This document shows positions 54,063-63,857 of a DNA stretch of 64,000 nucleotides, piece by piece. The DNA is from JAJFHI01 sp050633705 (GTDB taxonomy: Bacteria > Pseudomonadota > Alphaproteobacteria > Rhizobiales > Hyphomicrobiaceae). Both the position numbers and the translations under genes were made by a program. The notes under the pieces are model-generated. The model was not told where the DNA came from and ran no database searches. It saw nothing but the letters and a program-made list of their open reading frames with translations. Location of the stretch: positions 1-64,000 of the forward strand of contig JBOEGZ010000001.1 in assembly GCA_050633705.1 (NCBI GenBank), written 5' to 3'. How positions within the stretch are numbered: position 1 is the stretch's first letter; the number at the start of each line of letters is the position of its first letter.

Positions 54063-55007
54063 ATGGATATTGTACTTTTCGGCCTCGTGGCTTTGGCCGT
54101 GTTTGTGCTGTGGTCCACTGTGAAGATTGTACCTCAAGGTACCAACTACACTGTTGAGAACTTTGGCCGTTACACCCGCACGTTAACGCCTGGTCTGCAC
54201 ATTCTTATTCCAATCATGGAGCGCATCGGTCACCGCATCAACATGAAGGAACAGGTGATTGATATTCCTAGTCAGGACATCATCACGAAGGACAACGCGA
54301 TGGTTCGCGTCAACGGCGTGACGTTCTTTCAAGTCTTAAGTGCTGCCAAATCTGCATATGAAGTCGACCAACTTGAGTTTTCGATCGTCAACTTGACGAT
54401 GACGAACATTCGTACCGTCATGGGGTCGATGGATCTTGATGAACTGTTGTCCAACCGTGACCAAATTAATGCTGAGTTGTTGAGCGTTGTTGATGCTGCG
54501 ACGGAATCTTGGGGCGTTAAAGTCACACGGATTGAGATCAAAGATATCGAGCCACCAAATGACCTTGTTGATGCGATGGCGCGTCAGATGAAAGCGGAAC
54601 GTTTGAAGCGTGCGCAGATTTTGGATGCAGAAGGTTCGCGTGAAGCTGCGATTTTGGAAGCCGATGGTGAAAAACAAGCGGTTGTTTTGGAGGCGGAAGG
54701 ACGCAAGGAAGCGGCGTTTAAAGACGCTGAAGCGCGTGAACGTCAGGCTGAAGCCGAAGCCGAAGCGACCCGTATGGTCAGCAAGGCGATTGCGGAAGGT
54801 AACGTCCAGGCGATCAACTACTTCGTTGCCAACAACTATGTGAAAGCTTTGGAAAAATTGGCCGCATCACCGAACCAAAAAGTTCTCATGATGCCGCTTG
54901 AAGCTTCGTCTGTCATTGGTTCAATCGCAGGTCTTGGCGCTATTGCCAAGGAAGCCTTTGAAGACGGCAAAGACGCAAAAGGCTCTGGCTCTGTGCCCCG
55001 CGTTTAA
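54063..55007 (+). CDS. qmcA: SPFH/stomatin-like protein (QmcA type)
   Basis: A 314-aa membrane-anchored SPFH protein. One N-terminal helix (residues 2-20), then the SPFH domain starting VPQGTNYTVENFGRYTRTLTPGLH, a long Ala/Glu/Arg-rich coiled coil (about 175 to 245) and a C-terminal segment with NQKVLMMPLEASSVIGSIAG. It forms large membrane-associated rings thought to scaffold or regulate proteases. A perfect AGGAGG precedes the ATG. The NfeD partner follows 141 bases later, the standard pair. Confidence 0.95.
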   Translation: MDIVLFGLVALAVFVLWSTVKIVPQGTNYTVENFGRYTRTLTPGLHILIPIMERIGHRINMKEQVIDIPSQDIITKDNAMVRVNGVTFFQVLSAAKSAYEVDQLEFSIVNLTMTNIRTVMGSMDLDELLSNRDQINAELLSVVDAATESWGVKVTRIEIKDIEPPNDLVDAMARQMKAERLKRAQILDAEGSREAAILEADGEKQAVVLEAEGRKEAAFKDAEARERQAEAEAEATRMVSKAIAEGNVQAINYFVANNYVKALEKLAASPNQKVLMMPLEASSVIGSIAGLGAIAKEAFEDGKDAKGSGSVPRV

Positions 55008-55148
55008 GTCAATCGAATACCCATCTGTAAATGATCAGGTGAGTTGCATAGAGGGTCGCCAACACAGTGTTAGAGTTGGCGGCCCGTTTGCTATATAATG
55101 GTAGAAAGCTGGTCGAAACGGACCGACATAAAATGGGAGTTCTAAAGC

Positions 55149-55607
55149 ATGGAAAACGTTGTGGAACTGTTCCAGCAACTTGGCGGCTGGAGCTGGTTTG
55201 CTCTTGCAATTGCGCTGATTATTTTGGAATTCGTCGTTCCAGGCGTTCACTTCCTGTGGTTCGGCGTTTCTGCTGCGATTGTGGGCATTGTCTCGATGCT
55301 GCTGGGCGATCTCGTGCCATGGCAACTGCAACTCTTGGCATTTGTCATCATGTCGATCAGTAGCGTGTTTATGTTCCGCCGTTATGCTGACCCATCGAAT
55401 TCAAAGAGCGATTTGCCCGATCTCAATGCGCGTGGTTCGCAGTACGTTGGTCGCTCAGTCACCGTTGCTGAAGCCATCAAAGGTGGGCGTGGCAAGGTGC
55501 ACGTCAGCGATACACTTTGGCATGCAAAAGGTCCCGACAGTGCTGTAGGAACGAAAGTAAAGGTGGTTGCCGTTGACGGGACGGTTTTGGTCGTTGAGGC
55601 CGATTAG
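55149..55607 (+). CDS. NfeD family protein
   Basis: A 152-aa membrane protein with two to three helices (about residues 14 to 75) and a C-terminal OB-fold domain: RGSQYVGRSVTVAEAIKGGRGKVHVSDTLW, then GTKVKVVAVDGTVLVVE. The short NfeD1b form lacks the ClpP-like protease domain. NfeD proteins pair with SPFH proteins and are thought to assist their assembly. Downstream of the gene a short GGCC/GGCC stem followed by six T may terminate transcription. Confidence 0.93.
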   Translation: MENVVELFQQLGGWSWFALAIALIILEFVVPGVHFLWFGVSAAIVGIVSMLLGDLVPWQLQLLAFVIMSISSVFMFRRYADPSNSKSDLPDLNARGSQYVGRSVTVAEAIKGGRGKVHVSDTLWHAKGPDSAVGTKVKVVAVDGTVLVVEAD

Positions 55608-55618
55608 AGGAATTTGAG

Positions 55619-55643
55619 TGGCCGGGGTTTGGCCGTTTTTTAT
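55619..55643 (+). terminator. Weak putative terminator after nfeD
   Basis: TGGCC-GGGGTTT-GGCCG followed by a T6 run, about 12 bases after the stop. The stem is only four to five base pairs, so this is a weak prediction. Confidence 0.4.
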
Positions 55644-55675
55644 TCAGTGGTGGTGCTCTCAAAATTTCTTGCTGT

Positions 55676-56707
55676 TTAAATAATGCCGGCCCGCAGCATA
55701 TCGTGAATATGAACAATGCCGATGGGCTTTTGATCTTGCACCACAAATAACGCCGTTATGCGCGAGGCATTCATCATCTCAACAGCAGAAGAGGCTAATG
55801 TTTTTGGCGCAACTGTTTTGGGTTTTGTTGTCATGATCTCGCCGGTGGTCGCCGTCAACAAGTCATCACCCATGTGACGGCGAAGGTCGCCATCGGTGAC
55901 AACACCGACAAGCTCTCCAACTTCATCAACGATGCCAAGGCAACCAAACGCACCTTGCGTCATGGTTACCAGAGCGTCCGACATTTTTGCAGTTTGTGGT
56001 GCAAGGGGAAGAGCGCTGGCGTCGTGCATAAGATCTGCCACGTATTTCAGGTTGGCCCCGAGTGAGCCACCAGGGTGGAAGGTCTTAAAGTCATGCGCGG
56101 TAAATCCTTTAGATTCGAGCAGGGCGATTGCCAAACTGTCACCAATCGCCAATTGCATGGTCGTTGACGTTGTTGGCGCGAGCCCGTGCGGGCAGGCTTC
56201 TTTTGCGCGCGGCAGGGTAATGACAACATCGGAGTGTGAGCCAAGGGCTGAGCTGTCGTTTGATGTAATCGCGATCATTGGAACGGAGAACCGTCGCGAG
56301 AATGTAATTATGTTTTTGAGCTCAACCGTTTCGCCCGACCAAGACATCGCTAGAATAGCATCATTGGGCGTAATCATGCCAAGGTCGCCATGACTTGCCT
56401 CGGTCGGATGCACGAAGAATGCAGGCGTTCCAGTTGAGGCAAAGGTGGCCGCAATTTTTTGCCCAATGTGGCCGCTTTTACCAACGCCCGTGACGATCAC
56501 GCGGCCCTTGCAACGGGCCAGCATTTGAACAGCCCCAGTAAAAGGTTTGGCCAAGTTGGTCTTGAGGGCCTGTTGCAAGGCCTCCAATCCCTCGGTTTCA
56601 AGCCCAAGTGTTCGCAATGCGGAACCAATAATTTGCACGTCGGTCGGGTCGGATATGCCGCCTTCGATACTGTGCAGACGACTATCGGGGTTCGCAGGAG
56701 TGGGCAT
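55676..56707 (-). CDS. kdsD: Arabinose-5-phosphate isomerase KdsD/KpsF
   Basis: Converts ribulose 5-phosphate to arabinose 5-phosphate, the first step to Kdo of the LPS core. The 343-aa protein has a SIS domain (VTGVGKSGHIGQKIAATFASTGTPAFFVHPTEASHGDLGMI) and two C-terminal CBS domains (LVTMTQGAFGCLGIVDEVGELVGVVTDGDLRRHM and ITALFVVQDQKPIGIVHIHDML). The ATG at 56707 has GAGGA; the frame extends to 56875 but the extra part lacks the family start. First gene of a divergent envelope block. Confidence 0.93.
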   Translation of the reverse strand: MPTPANPDSRLHSIEGGISDPTDVQIIGSALRTLGLETEGLEALQQALKTNLAKPFTGAVQMLARCKGRVIVTGVGKSGHIGQKIAATFASTGTPAFFVHPTEASHGDLGMITPNDAILAMSWSGETVELKNIITFSRRFSVPMIAITSNDSSALGSHSDVVITLPRAKEACPHGLAPTTSTTMQLAIGDSLAIALLESKGFTAHDFKTFHPGGSLGANLKYVADLMHDASALPLAPQTAKMSDALVTMTQGAFGCLGIVDEVGELVGVVTDGDLRRHMGDDLLTATTGEIMTTKPKTVAPKTLASSAVEMMNASRITALFVVQDQKPIGIVHIHDMLRAGII

Positions 56708-56991
56708 CGAAGTCCTCGTTGTTTTGGTGGTCCTGGCAATGCACCCGTGCACGCCTGGATCGGCCCTACAACTCTGCCTAGCAGAGTCCGCTACCAAGGC
56801 AAAGTCAGGAAACGATCGCTTGTTGATTTTGCCTGAATACCGGCACCGGGCAAAGTCTCCCTCAACCAAGGGCAAGGCCCGATGACGACTGTGTAAACGA
56901 TCCGTTAACCGGCCCTTTCTAGTCTCTTATCTCAACTGATTCTCCTGTGTGCGCGTTCTTATTCGGAATTCTCCTCAATCGGAGCGCTGCT

Positions 56992-58692
56992 GTGGCCGTT
57001 GCCAACCAAATTTCTAGAAACAAAGCCCAATCCAGCGGGCTGCTGGCCGCATTGAGCTGCGCCGCTTGTCTCACGCTGGGATGGCCTTCGCCTGCTGCGG
57101 CACAGATATTTCGCGATTCTGGGTCGGCTGGTGCGCCTCAAGGTCGTGCAGCAACTGCAGGTGGTGGCTTTGCAAGGTCAACAACGGTTCGCCGTGCGGG
57201 TGGGGCAGATGTGGGAGGTGTTGCCGGCCAGACGGCTGCCCAAGAACGCGTGCCGCTTGGCGCGCGCCCAATTATCCAAGATGGAGACCTCAACTATCCA
57301 GCCGAGCCAACGCCACAAAGCGATGGCGTGTTGGATGGCCTTGAACCGATCGTTGTTCAGGATGGTATTGACAGTACACGCTACGACACCCGGCCGCCGG
57401 AGGACTATGCTCCGTTTGAAAGTCCACCGGCTGGCTATGATCGCGACCAATTTACGATTCCGGCACCCAACCAGCAGGCAAATACCTTGAACCCAACTGA
57501 GACTCGTTCCGGTCGTCAGTTGTTAAACGATCGCGCAGATCTTTTTGAAGACGACCCTTACCAACCCCTTGGTATCAACATCGGGAGCTTTCAGTTCTTT
57601 CCTGAGTTGGAGGTTGCGGGGCAATTTAAATCGAATGTGCTGTCGGCACCGGACCCGAACGCTGATCAGGCCTTGGAATTTTTGCCGTCGGGCCGACTGG
57701 TATCCAATTGGTCACGTCATGCCCTTGAGTTTCGTGCAGATGGAAATCTCGCTTGGTACAACGAATTTGAAACCGAGAACGCGACAGGATATCTCCTCGG
57801 TCTACGCGGACGGGTGGATATTACATCGCGCTCGAATGTCGAGGCGAGTGTCGCTCGCTCATTGTCGCAAGAATCGCGTAGTGCCATCAATGCTTCAAAC
57901 CTCGCCAATACCGGAGATCGGATTGACATATTAAGCGATGAGGTCGTCGTCACGGGAAATCATCGCTTTAATAGATTGCGGTTGCGCGCGACTGTGGGCT
58001 TTGAAGACCAAGACTTCGGCTCAAGTGGGGAAGGTGTGAACCTTGTCACAAATGATGACCGCGATATTCGAAGCGCGACGCAAACATTGCGTGCATCATG
58101 GGAATTTAAGCCAACTTTATCGGTATTCGGCGAAGCTGGTATAAATCAGCGCGATACAAAAATTGCTTTGGTTGCGGATGGAATCGAGCGAGATTCGAAT
58201 GGTCAGCGGTATCGCATCGGTCTGGATTTTGGCAACTCTGGGTCTTATCTGCGCGGCTCGTTCAGCCTGGGCTATGGCAATCAATCGCCCGACAGCGTGC
58301 TGCTCGAAGACGTCGATGGCTTGTTATTGGATGGCGACGTTGAATTTAGAGCAACCGAATTGACGTCTTTGTTGTTTACTGCCAATTCCGGAATTTCGGA
58401 ATCAACGACGGCGGGTTCGGCGGGTGTGATCAGTCGGACCGTTGGTGCAGGTGTTCGTCACGCCTTTCGCCGAAATGTAATCGCTTCGGCTGGTTTCGTC
58501 GCATCGTTTCGCGATTATGGCGGGGTCAATGTGCAGGAACAGGAATACGTGACCAGCCTTGGTGTGGAATACTTTATGCGCCGTGGCGTCACGTTGTTTG
58601 CCGACTACGATCACACGGTCTTTAACTCAGACTTTGTCGACAGTGACTTTATCGATGACGAAGTTCGTGTCGGAATGCGCCTCAGTCGGTAA
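56992..58692 (+). CDS. Outer-membrane beta-barrel porin (BBP2_2-like)
   Basis: A 566-aa protein with a signal peptide (hydrophobic AALSCAACLTLGW, cleavage near SPAAAQ), a Pro/Ser-rich N-terminal spacer to about residue 185, then a C-terminal beta barrel with alternating amphipathic strands (LEFRADGNLAWYN, LRLRATVGFEDQDFG, YFMRRGVTLFADYDHTVF, VRVGMRLSR). The final Arg ends the protein just after the last strand. This matches the alphaproteobacterial BBP2_2 porin group found beside polysaccharide genes. GTG at 56992 has GGAG at good spacing; GTG at 56947 is the longest start. Confidence 0.8.
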   Translation: MAVANQISRNKAQSSGLLAALSCAACLTLGWPSPAAAQIFRDSGSAGAPQGRAATAGGGFARSTTVRRAGGADVGGVAGQTAAQERVPLGARPIIQDGDLNYPAEPTPQSDGVLDGLEPIVVQDGIDSTRYDTRPPEDYAPFESPPAGYDRDQFTIPAPNQQANTLNPTETRSGRQLLNDRADLFEDDPYQPLGINIGSFQFFPELEVAGQFKSNVLSAPDPNADQALEFLPSGRLVSNWSRHALEFRADGNLAWYNEFETENATGYLLGLRGRVDITSRSNVEASVARSLSQESRSAINASNLANTGDRIDILSDEVVVTGNHRFNRLRLRATVGFEDQDFGSSGEGVNLVTNDDRDIRSATQTLRASWEFKPTLSVFGEAGINQRDTKIALVADGIERDSNGQRYRIGLDFGNSGSYLRGSFSLGYGNQSPDSVLLEDVDGLLLDGDVEFRATELTSLLFTANSGISESTTAGSAGVISRTVGAGVRHAFRRNVIASAGFVASFRDYGGVNVQEQEYVTSLGVEYFMRRGVTLFADYDHTVFNSDFVDSDFIDDEVRVGMRLSR

Positions 58693-58803
58693 CCGCTGCA
58701 AATGGTCACGTACAAAACGGCTTGACGAAAATCGGCCTGGCGAAAAAACGTCAAACAGAGACAATTAAGCAGCGTGATATCGCGTGGCGGCAGGTGCGGA
58801 AGG

Positions 58804-59691
58804 TCAAATAAGCTTGGCGATCTCGGCACGCAAATCATCGGCCAGGTCTTCGCGATCCAAAGCATAGGCCATGTTGGCGGTTAAAAATCCGACTTTCGAT
58901 CCACAGTCATAAATTTGCCCATCAAAGCGCACGGCGTGGAAGGCTTGCTCTGGATCGTCTGTCATGGTCAGCATGGAATCTGTCAACTGGATTTCACCGC
59001 CTGCCCCGCGTTCTTGTTTTTCTAACAAGTCGAATATTTCAGGCTGCAGAATGTAACGCCCCGTGATGTGTAAATTCGATGGGGCCGTACCTTTGGGTGG
59101 TTTTTCGACCATGCTGGTGATTGGTGAAACCTTTGCGTTGGCATCCTTCACACCGACAATTCCATATTTGTGGGTTTGATCCTCTGGCACGGGGGCGACA
59201 GCGATGTGATTGCCACCAAGTTCATTGTAGGCAGCCATCATCTCAGCGAGGCATGGCGTGTTATTATGATGCAGCATATCCGGGAGTAACAATGCAAACG
59301 GTTCGTTGCCGACGATTTCGCGGGCACACCAGACAGCGTGACCAAGTCCTAAGGGTTGCTGTTGGCGCGTGAAGCTCGTTTGTCCGGCGCCTGGAAGTTG
59401 TTGTTCGAGTTCTTGTAACTCAGCCTGTTTGTTGCCACGTGCTTTGAGTGTGGCATTCAGCTCAAACTGAATATCAAAGTGATCTTCAATGACACCTTTG
59501 TTGCGCCCGGTAACAAAGACGAAGTGTTCAATTCCCGCGGCAATTGCTTCATCCACCACGTGCTGAATAACGGGGCGGTCGACGACCGTTAACATTTCTT
59601 TAGGCATGGCCTTGGTTGCAGGTAGAAATCTTGTTCCTAAGCCGGCAACAGGGAAAACAGCTTTGCGAATAGGCCGGGCTTTGGCGGTCAT
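58804..59691 (-). CDS. galU: UTP-glucose-1-phosphate uridylyltransferase
   Basis: Makes UDP-glucose for polysaccharides and lipid glycosylation. The 295-aa protein has AVFPVAGLGTRFLPATKAMPKEML, QQPLGLGHAVWCA, VEKPPKG and the C-terminal region with VRFDGQIYDCGSKVGFLTANM. GGAG precedes the ATG. It is divergent from galE, which uses its product, so the two form a functional pair. Confidence 0.97.
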   Translation of the reverse strand: MTAKARPIRKAVFPVAGLGTRFLPATKAMPKEMLTVVDRPVIQHVVDEAIAAGIEHFVFVTGRNKGVIEDHFDIQFELNATLKARGNKQAELQELEQQLPGAGQTSFTRQQQPLGLGHAVWCAREIVGNEPFALLLPDMLHHNNTPCLAEMMAAYNELGGNHIAVAPVPEDQTHKYGIVGVKDANAKVSPITSMVEKPPKGTAPSNLHITGRYILQPEIFDLLEKQERGAGGEIQLTDSMLTMTDDPEQAFHAVRFDGQIYDCGSKVGFLTANMAYALDREDLADDLRAEIAKLI

Positions 59692-59889
59692 ACTGGGCTC
59701 CGATATTGTGTGTGGTAAAATTTAGGGCTTGATCTAATAAATTGGTACGCAACATGAATGGAAAGCTGCAAATGGTCCATTCCGGCTCCGTTAGTTCAAT
59801 AATGGCGTATTACAGTGTTGTGAAGTGATACACGCGTCATTTTGAGCCGGTCAAAACAATGTTGCGTAACAAACACGAGGCACAACACA

Positions 59890-60882
59890 ATGACGGTATT
59901 GGTTACAGGCGGTGCAGGTTATATCGGCAGTCACATGGCGTTGGAGCTGTTGGATGCTGGTGAAAAAGTCGTTGTTCTCGACAATCTGACAACAGGTTTC
60001 CGTTGGGCTGTTCCTCCGAAGGCAACTTTGGTTGTCGGTGACGTTGCAGACGAAAAGCTCGTTGGCGAAATCATTGCTGACCATGGCATTACGGCCATTA
60101 TTCATTTTGCCGGTTCTATCGTGGTTCCAGACAGTGTCACAGACCCACTTGGTTATTATCACAACAACACCGTCAAATCACGCGCCTTGATGGCGGCGGC
60201 CGTGGCAGGTGGGGTTCCTCACTTTATCTTTTCTTCAACTGCGGCCGTGTACGGCAATCCCGGTGAAAAACCGGTGGCGGAAGATGCACCGCTGAAACCA
60301 ATGTCGCCTTATGGCACGTCGAAATTGATGACGGAACTGATGCTGGCGGACACTGCACTAGCACATGATTTCTCGTATGTTGCGCTCCGTTACTTCAATG
60401 TTGCCGGCGCAGATCCTAAAGGGCGCTCTGGACAGTCTACGCCACGTGCAACCCACCTCATCAAGGTCGCCTGCGAAGCGGCAACCGGTAAACGCGTTGG
60501 TATGCAAGTCTTTGGCACCGATTATCCAACGGTTGATGGAACATGCGTGCGCGATTACATCCACGTGTCAGATCTTGCACGCGCCCACCTTGCGGCATTG
60601 AAGTATCTTCGCAACGGTGGCAAGTCGGATGTCTTCAATTGCGGCTATTCAAAAGGCTATTCGGTCAAGCAAGTGATTGATGCTGTCAAGTCAGCGACCA
60701 ACTGTCAGTTTGCCGTCGAACACGCACCTCGGCGCGACGGTGACCCAGCGGCAATCGTTGCTGCGAGCGAGAAAATTCGTGAAACACTTGGTTGGCAACC
60801 GCAACACGATAATTTAGATGAAATTGTCACGGGTGCCTATTCCTGGGAAGAGCACCTTTCTCAATTTAAAAAACGTGCCTAG
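59890..60882 (+). CDS. galE: UDP-glucose 4-epimerase
   Basis: Interconverts UDP-glucose and UDP-galactose with bound NAD. The 330-aa protein starts MTVLVTGGAGYIGSHMALEL, has the SSTAAVYGNPGE and SPYGTSKLMTELML active-site motifs, RYFNVAGADPKGRSGQ and DYIHVSDLARAHLAAL. The start is the ATG at 59890; upstream in-frame sequence from 59842 is not part of the family. Likely supplies galactose for surface polysaccharide. Confidence 0.96.
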   Translation: MTVLVTGGAGYIGSHMALELLDAGEKVVVLDNLTTGFRWAVPPKATLVVGDVADEKLVGEIIADHGITAIIHFAGSIVVPDSVTDPLGYYHNNTVKSRALMAAAVAGGVPHFIFSSTAAVYGNPGEKPVAEDAPLKPMSPYGTSKLMTELMLADTALAHDFSYVALRYFNVAGADPKGRSGQSTPRATHLIKVACEAATGKRVGMQVFGTDYPTVDGTCVRDYIHVSDLARAHLAALKYLRNGGKSDVFNCGYSKGYSVKQVIDAVKSATNCQFAVEHAPRRDGDPAAIVAASEKIRETLGWQPQHDNLDEIVTGAYSWEEHLSQFKKRA

Positions 60883-61041
60883 TTTGTTGGACTGGTTGAT
60901 GCCAGACGGTGTCGCGTACCGATTGGCGCACATTTGCTCAAATGCCCTAATATTGCCGTGAAAGCTGCCCACACGAAATAATGCGATAGCCTTTTTTCGT
61001 GCTAATGGGTGGATGTTTGCCCGAACGGGAGCAAGACCGGC

Positions 61042-62322
61042 GTGACACCAAGTGAATGTTTCCAGATCCGTACCCGACCACGACCGTTTGTCGGGCGTTG
61101 GTATGGTTCTGCCTTCGCCATGGTATTGATTATGGTCAATGCGTTGGTCCTGTTTGCGCCTCGTGTCCAAGCACGTGAGGCTTTTTCTGTTTTTGTCGAT
61201 GGTCTCTGGCCGCAAGCCCAACAGATGGGTGTGTCGCGCGCGACGTTCGATACTGCATTTCGTGGACTGAAACCAGATTATTCGCTGCCCGACCTTGTGT
61301 TGGGCAATCGCAAGAAGCCTGCAAAAGTCCGCCAAGCAGAATTTGTCCGCCCGCCCAGCGGATATCTCAACGCCAAAACATTGGGCCGACTGGCAGCCAC
61401 CGGGCAAAAGTTGGCGCGCAAACATGCTGGTGTTCTCAAGCGTATCGAAGATGAAATTGGTGTGGGGCGTTACGCTGTGTTGGCGATCTGGGGGCGCGAG
61501 ACATCTTATGGGCGCTACAAGCTTCCCCATGATGCGATCACGGTTTTGGCGACCCAAGCTTATGTTGGCCGACGCAAGAAGCTCTTTCGCAATGAATTAT
61601 TGCACGCCTTGAAGATGTTGCAAGAGGGTGTGCCACGTAAAAAAATGCGGGCCTCGTGGGCAGGCGCTGTTGGTATGACGCAGTTCATGCCGACGGAATA
61701 TTTCAAACACGCTCAAGGGCTGGATGGTGGTCGCGCGGACTTATTTGATTCCGTTGCTGACGCTTTGGCATCGGCGGCGCGGCAATTGAAAAATAAGGGA
61801 TGGGTGAGCGGAAAGACGTGGGGCTATGAGATCGTCATTCCGAAATCATCCAGTTGTGCGTTGGAAGGCCCACCGGGCATGCGCCCAATCAGCGAATGGA
61901 TGGCGCTGGGTTATCGCCGTGTGGCGGGGCGCAAATTTGCCAATCACACGCTGCAAGACAACGCCTATTTGATGTCGCCAGCTGGAGCATATGGTCCATC
62001 GTTTTTGGTGTTGGAAAATTTCAAGGTTTTGCGGCGCTACAACACATCGGACCTTTATGCCACGTTCGTTGGAAACCTCGCTGACCGCATTTCAGGTGGT
62101 GGCGATTTTGTGACCAAATGGGGCGGGCAAGGCAAACAGCGAACTGAAATTATCCGAGGTGTGCAACAGTCTTTGAAAGACAAAGGCTATCCCATTGGCA
62201 AAGTTGACGGATTTATTGGATCTGGAACGCGACGTCAGGTTGGGCAATATCAAGAAAAGAACAAAATAAAAGTGGACTGTTGGCCAACGCCCGGCGTCTT
62301 GGCGCACATGCGCCGTAACTAG
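61042..62322 (+). CDS. Lytic murein transglycosylase (MltB-like) with PG-binding domain
   Basis: Cleaves the glycan strand of peptidoglycan, forming anhydro-MurNAc. The 426-aa protein has a signal segment (AMVLIMVNALVLFAPRVQA), an MltB-type SLT domain with the catalytic Glu in AIWGRETSYGRYKL, AGAVGMTQFMPTEYF and the closing NFKVLRRYNTSDLYATFVGNLADRI, then a C-terminal peptidoglycan-binding domain (VQQSLKDKGYPIGKVDGFIGSGTRRQVGQYQ). GTG at 61042 has GGGAG; GTG at 61009 is the longest start. A second enzyme of the same type follows. Confidence 0.92.
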   Translation: MTPSECFQIRTRPRPFVGRWYGSAFAMVLIMVNALVLFAPRVQAREAFSVFVDGLWPQAQQMGVSRATFDTAFRGLKPDYSLPDLVLGNRKKPAKVRQAEFVRPPSGYLNAKTLGRLAATGQKLARKHAGVLKRIEDEIGVGRYAVLAIWGRETSYGRYKLPHDAITVLATQAYVGRRKKLFRNELLHALKMLQEGVPRKKMRASWAGAVGMTQFMPTEYFKHAQGLDGGRADLFDSVADALASAARQLKNKGWVSGKTWGYEIVIPKSSSCALEGPPGMRPISEWMALGYRRVAGRKFANHTLQDNAYLMSPAGAYGPSFLVLENFKVLRRYNTSDLYATFVGNLADRISGGGDFVTKWGGQGKQRTEIIRGVQQSLKDKGYPIGKVDGFIGSGTRRQVGQYQEKNKIKVDCWPTPGVLAHMRRN

Positions 62323-62364
62323 TTTGTTGAGGTGACGTTCGTGCTGGGGTAACGGAGGTTCGCT

Positions 62365-63666
62365 TTGAACTTAGGTTTTGTTACACGCCACGTGTCGCAA
62401 ATTGTGACCAGTCGCACAATTTCCAGCTCCAGTAGCAGCCTTGCAAAATTATTCTGTGTTTTGGTTTTGTGTGCGGCAACTGTAGTTGTCTTAGGCCGAC
62501 ACAGCTATGCTGCCACAACGAACCTGACAGTCTCTGAGTTTCGCACCTGGGTGGCAAATTTTCGCCGTGAAGCGCTTTCCAACGGTATCACTGCACAAAC
62601 GTTCGACAATGCCTTTGCAACTGTCAAAGCCCCGAAGAAATCGATCGTAAAGTCGGTTAGCAGCCAACCGGAAGTGGTGCGCACGAGCGGGGACTACATC
62701 TCAAGCCTGGTCTCACAAGGGCGAATAAATCTCGGACGTGAGAAACTCGACGGGCATCAGGCGTTGTTGACCGCCATTGAGACCAAATACGGTGTCGACG
62801 CTCAGATTATCGTCGCGCTATGGGGTGTTGAGACATTTTATGGTCGTCTCTCTGGCAAGCACAACATTATCCAGTCTTTGGCAACGCTTGCTGCGACCCA
62901 CAAACGCCGAGAGAAATATTGGCGCGCCGAATTGCTGGCTGCATTGGAAATCATACAAAATCGACACGTAACAGCGTCCACCGTCAAAGGCTCGTGGGCA
63001 GGTGCAATGGGGCACATCCAATTCATGCCGACGACCTATCAGAATTATGCCGTTGATTTCGATCGTGATGGCCGACGAGATATTTGGACGTCAAAAGCAG
63101 ATGCCCTTGCATCGGCGGCGAAGTTTTTGAAAGCCAAAGGTTGGCAACGTGATGAGGCTTGGGGGTTTGAAGTGCGGTTGCCTCAAGATTTTGACCTGGC
63201 AGCAATAACGCCAAGCGAAAAACAACCCCTGTCGACTTGGCAAAGTCGTAGGGTCACACCAGCATCGGGTATTGGTTGGCCAGATGTTCGCGGCCCCCTT
63301 CAGCTCATCTTGCCGTCGGGTATCAATGGTCCGGCGTTTTTGGTGACGCGGAATTTTAAAGTCCTGATGCGCTACAACCCTTCCACCCGATATGCGCTTG
63401 CCGTTGCGCACTTGTCGGACCGCATAGCTGGTGCCCCCAAAATTTCCCAAGCCTGGCCGGATGCCACGACGGTTTTGCGGCGCCCAGAACGCAAGGAGTT
63501 GCAGAGATTGCTTTCTGAAAAAGGACACGCGATTGGTCCAGTTGATGGGGTCATTGGACGCAATACCCGCAAAGCCATTCGAAGATTTCAAGCCCAACAA
63601 GGTGTGCCAGCCGATGGTCACCCGTCAAAAGAGCTGTTGCAGCGTTTGCGAACAGCCGCCCGATAA
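62365..63666 (+). CDS. Lytic murein transglycosylase (MltB-like) with PG-binding domain, second copy
   Basis: A 433-aa paralogue of the preceding gene, with a longer Ser-rich signal region and then the same SLT domain (catalytic Glu in ALWGVETFYGRLSG, AGAMGHIQFMPTTYQ, NFKVLMRYNPSTRYALAVAHLSDRI) and PG_binding_1 domain (LQRLLSEKGHAIGPVDGVIGRNTRKAIRRFQ). It starts at a TTG with GGAGG at ideal spacing, 42 bases after the first copy's stop, so the two form an operon. Tandem duplication with divergence is evident. Confidence 0.92.
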   Translation: MNLGFVTRHVSQIVTSRTISSSSSSLAKLFCVLVLCAATVVVLGRHSYAATTNLTVSEFRTWVANFRREALSNGITAQTFDNAFATVKAPKKSIVKSVSSQPEVVRTSGDYISSLVSQGRINLGREKLDGHQALLTAIETKYGVDAQIIVALWGVETFYGRLSGKHNIIQSLATLAATHKRREKYWRAELLAALEIIQNRHVTASTVKGSWAGAMGHIQFMPTTYQNYAVDFDRDGRRDIWTSKADALASAAKFLKAKGWQRDEAWGFEVRLPQDFDLAAITPSEKQPLSTWQSRRVTPASGIGWPDVRGPLQLILPSGINGPAFLVTRNFKVLMRYNPSTRYALAVAHLSDRIAGAPKISQAWPDATTVLRRPERKELQRLLSEKGHAIGPVDGVIGRNTRKAIRRFQAQQGVPADGHPSKELLQRLRTAAR

Positions 63667-63857
63667 TCAATAAGGCATTGTTTTAACAGCACAACCTGCT
63701 AGAAAATATTGTGAGTGTGGTACCTGTTAGACTTGCGCCCGGACACAAACTCGGCCAAGCTTTGCGCCAACTTCTAACGCTTACAGTGCTGACTATGCGG
63801 GCCTCGCCAAGTCTTGTTGGCGGAAGCTGTAACATCGAAACATTGTATCGAAGAACC

